Positions 61,260-64,000 of a DNA stretch of 64,000 nt are shown one piece after another. The stretch's first letter is position 1; each line of letters begins with the position of its first letter. This stretch comes from JAAOIF01 sp965217125 (GTDB taxonomy: Bacteria; Pseudomonadota; Gammaproteobacteria; PS1; Pseudothioglobaceae). Both the position numbers and the translations under genes were made by a program. A model generated the notes under the pieces. The model saw nothing but the letters and a program-made list of their open reading frames with translations. It was not told where the DNA came from and ran no database searches. The DNA lies in assembly GCA_965217125.1 (NCBI GenBank), contig OZ244244.1, positions 1,426,001 to 1,490,000 of the forward strand, in the 5' to 3' direction.

Positions 61260-61628
61260 ATGATTCAAATGCAAACAAAACTTAATATTGCTGATAACAG
61301 TGGCGCTGTTAAAGCAATGTGCATTAAAGTATTAGGCGGCTCTAAACGCCGTTATGCAAATATTGGCGATGTAATTAAGATTAGTATTAAAGAAGCCGCG
61401 CCGCGTGCTAAAGTGAAAAAAGGCGATGTTTATAATGCTGTGGTTGTGCGTAGCGCACAAGGGGTGCGCCGCTCTGATGGTTCGCGTATCCGTTTTGATA
61501 GTAATGCTGTGGTGTTGCTAAGCACCAAGCTTGAGCCAGTTGGCACGCGTATTTTCGGTCCAGTAACCCGTGAATTACGCTCTGCACAGTTTATGAAAAT
61601 TGTCTCGCTAGCGCCAGAGGTATTGTAA
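61260..61628 (+). CDS. rplN: 50S ribosomal protein L14
   Basis: A 122-residue L14 at the subunit interface: MIQMQTKLNIADNSGAVKAM and VKKGDVYNAVVVRSAQGVRR. It opens the spc-type gene block, 28 bases after rpsQ with no clear promoter, so it is probably read through. Confidence 0.98.
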   Translation: MIQMQTKLNIADNSGAVKAMCIKVLGGSKRRYANIGDVIKISIKEAAPRAKVKKGDVYNAVVVRSAQGVRRSDGSRIRFDSNAVVLLSTKLEPVGTRIFGPVTRELRSAQFMKIVSLAPEVL

Positions 61629-61939
61629 TGAATAAAATTAAATTAAAAGATGAAGTGATGGTGATTGCTGGCAAGGATAAAGGCTCTATCGGCACAGTTA
61701 CTAAAATAACCAACACCAAAGTTGTGGTAGAAGGTTTAAACATTGCCAAGAAGCATGTTAAACCAAATCCAAATGCAGGTGTTGCTGGCGGTATTATTGA
61801 TACTGAAATGCCAATGGCAATTTCTAATGTTGCTATTTACAATCCAAGCAGCGAAAAAGCAGACAGAATTGGCGTGCAGATTGATGAAGACGGCAATAAA
61901 GAAAGATTTTTTAAATCAAACGGCGAACTAATCGTTTGA
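61628..61939 (+). CDS. rplX: 50S ribosomal protein L24
   Basis: A 103-residue L24, an early assembly protein, with the KOW motif VMVIAGKDKGSIGTVTKI and GLNIAKKHVKPNP. Its ATG overlaps the rplN stop by one base. Confidence 0.97.
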   Translation: MNKIKLKDEVMVIAGKDKGSIGTVTKITNTKVVVEGLNIAKKHVKPNPNAGVAGGIIDTEMPMAISNVAIYNPSSEKADRIGVQIDEDGNKERFFKSNGELIV

Positions 61940-61969
61940 GATAGTTAAGGAATATTAAAGGAATAAACC

Positions 61970-62509
61970 GTGTCTAGATTACAACAACAATATAAAAATG
62001 AGATTTTGCCAGCCTTACAAAAAGAGTTAGGCTTGAAAAATCCAATGGCAGTGCCTAAGATTGAAAAAATCACCCTTAATATGGGTTTGGGCAGTGCCTT
62101 AGGTGATAAAAAAATTCTGCAAAGTGCTTTGCAAGAAATGAGCTTAATTGCTGGGCAAAAACCAATGATTTGCAATGCGCGTAAATCAGTTGCAAGTTTT
62201 AAACTCAGAGAAGGCAATCCAATTGGTTGTAAAGTAACACTTCGCAAGGAAAAAATGTATGAATTTTTAGACCGTTTGGTCAATATTGCTATTCCTCGTA
62301 TTCGTGATTTCCGTGGCTTGAATGATAAATCATTTGATGGTCGTGGTAACTATAATATGGGCTTGACAGAGCAAATTGTATTCCCTGAAATTGATTTTGA
62401 AAAAGTAACACGAGTGCGCGGTATGGATATTGCTATTATTACCAGTACACAAAGTAACGATGATGCTAAGAAACTATTGGCAATGTTTAATTTCCCATTT
62501 AAAGGATAA
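61970..62509 (+). CDS. rplE: 50S ribosomal protein L5
   Basis: A 179-residue L5 of the central protuberance, with a GTG start at 61970 and AAAGGAA before it. It has KITLNMGLGSALGDKKILQ, FKLREGNPIGCKVTLRKEKMYEFLDRL (part) and GLTEQIVFPEIDFEKV. Confidence 0.97.
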   Translation: MSRLQQQYKNEILPALQKELGLKNPMAVPKIEKITLNMGLGSALGDKKILQSALQEMSLIAGQKPMICNARKSVASFKLREGNPIGCKVTLRKEKMYEFLDRLVNIAIPRIRDFRGLNDKSFDGRGNYNMGLTEQIVFPEIDFEKVTRVRGMDIAIITSTQSNDDAKKLLAMFNFPFKG

Positions 62510-62514
62510 GTAAA

Positions 62515-62820
62515 ATGGCTAAAAAGTCTATGATAAATAGAGACATCAAGCGTGCTAAGTTGGTTGCAAAATACCGCACTAAGCGCCTTGAGTTAAAGAA
62601 AATTATTAAAAGTGTAAGCTCTTCTGCTGAACAGCGTTTTCAAGCAAGCATTAAATTACAAACTCTGCCGCGTGATGCATCGCCAAGCAGACAACGCAGT
62701 CGTTGTGGCTTAACCGGTCGCCCACATGGTTTTTATCGCAAGTTTGGGCTGGGCAGAATCAAACTCAGAGAACGCGCTATGAACGGTGAAGTGCCTGGCT
62801 TATCTAAGGCAAGTTGGTAG
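62515..62820 (+). CDS. rpsN: 30S ribosomal protein S14
   Basis: A 101-residue S14 of the long, zinc-free type: only one Cys remains in RQRSRCGLTGRPHGFYRKFG, so there is no CxxC pair. It starts MAKKSMINRDIKRAKLVAKY. Lies 5 bases after rplE. Confidence 0.97.
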   Translation: MAKKSMINRDIKRAKLVAKYRTKRLELKKIIKSVSSSAEQRFQASIKLQTLPRDASPSRQRSRCGLTGRPHGFYRKFGLGRIKLRERAMNGEVPGLSKASW

Positions 62821-62851
62821 CTATGAGTATCAATACTATGGAGAAAAAAAT

Positions 62852-63247
62852 ATGAGTATGTCTGATCCAATTGCTGATATGTTAACCCGCATTCGTAATG
62901 CACAGATGGTTGATAAGAAAAAAGTCAGTATTCCAGCATCAAATCTAAAATCTGCCATCGCTAGCGTGATGCAGCAAGAAGGTTATATTGAGTCGTTTAT
63001 CATTGAAGGTGAGAGCGCTGTTAAAACCTTAATTTTAAAATTAAAATATTATGACGATAAGCCGGTAATTGATTGTTTAGCAAGAATCTCTAAGCCAAGT
63101 TTGCGTGTGTATGCAAAAAGCGATGAGATGCCAAGCATTATGAACGGCTTAGGTATTGTCATTGTTTCTACCCCCAAAGGGGTGATGACAGGTCAAAACG
63201 CAGCCACTGCAAATGTCGGCGGCGAAGTTTTGTGTAGTGTTGCATAA
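62852..63247 (+). CDS. rpsH: 30S ribosomal protein S8
   Basis: A 131-residue S8 from the ATG at 62852 (MSMSDPIADMLTRIRNAQ), preceded by GGAG; S8 proteins begin here. The frame extends 22 residues further back across the rpsN end, which I reject. GLGIVIVSTPKGVMTGQNA is the C-terminal rRNA-binding signature. S8 represses the spc operon in E. coli. Confidence 0.97.
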   Translation: MSMSDPIADMLTRIRNAQMVDKKKVSIPASNLKSAIASVMQQEGYIESFIIEGESAVKTLILKLKYYDDKPVIDCLARISKPSLRVYAKSDEMPSIMNGLGIVIVSTPKGVMTGQNAATANVGGEVLCSVA

Positions 63248-63256
63248 GGAGTTGAG

Positions 63257-63802
63257 ATGAGTAGAATTGCAAAAGCACCAATTACAATTCCAGCTGGGGT
63301 TGAAGTTTCCATAAATGGTTGCGCTATGGCCGTTAAAGGTAAATTAGGTCAAATGCAGATGGATATACATTCAGCGGTGGTAATTAACAATACTGAAAAT
63401 GTATTAACTTTTGATATTGCTAAAGTTAGCAGTAAAGAAGCAAAGAAAGCTTGGGCACAAGCAGGCACCGCTAGAGCCAATACTGCTAATTTAATTCAAG
63501 GGGTGTCAGTAGGTTGGGAAAAGAAACTCAACTTAATTGGGGTTGGTTATCGTGTTAAATCTATAGGCAAAGTCCTAGATCTAACACTTGGTTTTTCGCA
63601 TCCAATTAAATACAATTTGCCTGAAGGCATTACTGCTGAGACACCATCACAGACAGAAATTGTGGTAAAAGGTATAGATAAACAAAAAGTAGGTCAAGTA
63701 GCCGCTGAGATTAGAGCTTATCGTCCGCCAGAGCCTTACAAAGGCAAAGGTGTCCGTTATACAGATGAATATGTGGTTCGTAAAGAAGCGAAGAAGAAAT
63801 AA
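63257..63802 (+). CDS. rplF: 50S ribosomal protein L6
   Basis: A 181-residue L6 with MSRIAKAPITIPAGVEVSIN, LNLIGVGYRVKSIGKVLDL and the C-terminal RPPEPYKGKGVRYTDEYVVRKE. Nine bases after rpsH. Confidence 0.97.
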   Translation: MSRIAKAPITIPAGVEVSINGCAMAVKGKLGQMQMDIHSAVVINNTENVLTFDIAKVSSKEAKKAWAQAGTARANTANLIQGVSVGWEKKLNLIGVGYRVKSIGKVLDLTLGFSHPIKYNLPEGITAETPSQTEIVVKGIDKQKVGQVAAEIRAYRPPEPYKGKGVRYTDEYVVRKEAKKK

Positions 63803-63818
63803 TATTAAAGGATTAGAG

Positions 63819-64000
63819 ATGAAACTATCTAAAAAAAATGCTCGTTTAAGAAGGGCAACAAAATTTAGAGCCAAACACGCAGAAACTAATGTTGAGCGTT
63901 TGTGCATACACAAAACTTCGCAACATATCTATGCGCAAATTATTAGCGCTTGTGGAACTAAAGTATTGGCTTCGGCTTCTACTGTATCTGCCAAAGTTAG
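63819..64000 (+). CDS. rplR: 50S ribosomal protein L18 (cut by window end)
   Basis: The first 60 codons of L18, starting at the ATG at 63819 after AGGATTAGAG. KNARLRRATKFRAKH and RLCIHKTSQHIYAQII match L18's N-terminal region, which binds 5S rRNA. The rest lies outside the window. Confidence 0.93.
   Translation, partial: MKLSKKNARLRRATKFRAKHAETNVERLCIHKTSQHIYAQIISACGTKVLASASTVSAKV

Noticed and set aside
1..64000. tRNA or rRNA genes
   Set aside because: No cloverleaf or rRNA segment was seen by eye in the intergenic gaps; a dedicated search could still find one.

Overview
The window is AT-rich DNA from a sulfur-oxidising gammaproteobacterium. The best fit is the SUP05/Thioglobus group or a relative (thiotrophic symbiont lineage): it carries soxB, an rnf gene, gammaproteobacterial cmoB and aceK, and a str-S10 ribosomal cluster in the usual order. 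The lineage is inferred from gene content; no 16S gene is present.

Layout. 1-1800: tiny membrane-protein genes and a uracil-DNA-glycosylase-like gene between two copies of a dispersed repeat. 1.8-12.2 kb: housekeeping (ftsY, an AlkC/AlkD-type repair protein, hemC, argH, fmt, trmL, clpB). 12.2-16.1 kb: an island with a secreted cadherin/dockerin-like protein and two small membrane proteins, enclosed by inverted repeat copies. 16.1-20.4 kb: rnfE, prmC and a TRAP transporter. 21.5-28.8 kb (minus strand): aceA-aceK-rraA-glcB-pckA, a glyoxylate-shunt and gluconeogenesis operon. 29.0-32.1 kb: a DUF4160/DUF2442 pair, bioC, a ZnuA-like protein and cmoB. 32.4-43.3 kb: a taurine module (tauABC, tauX/tauY-like taurine dehydrogenase genes, xsc, pta, a second tauY-like gene, two LysE exporters, a DUF1272 protein). 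43.3-45.2 kb: a retropepsin-like pair between two inverted repeat copies. 45.2-51.2 kb: murE, soxB, a HupE/UreJ-type membrane protein, kdsD and a phosphatase. 51.4 kb to the end: rpsL-rpsG-fusA-tuf and the S10/spc ribosomal genes up to a truncated rplR.

How the parts fit. Taurine would be imported by TauABC, oxidised to sulfoacetaldehyde by TauXY, and split by Xsc into sulfite and acetyl phosphate; Pta makes acetyl-CoA. The glyoxylate operon 4 kb away converts acetyl-CoA to malate, and PckA leads to PEP. Sulfite could feed the sulfur-oxidation system hinted at by soxB. This route is inferred from families and proximity.

The least explained feature is a dispersed composite repeat (six copies or part-copies). 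It has a long GC-rich hairpin with compensatory base changes between copies, a terminator-like hairpin, a GCGACT-type palindrome and GGCAGA-rich minisatellite DNA. Copies lie in inverted pairs around accessory genes. Other oddities are homopolymer frameshifts in tauY and in a small membrane gene, an 88-residue tail on ribosomal protein L3, and a gene relic between fusA and tuf.
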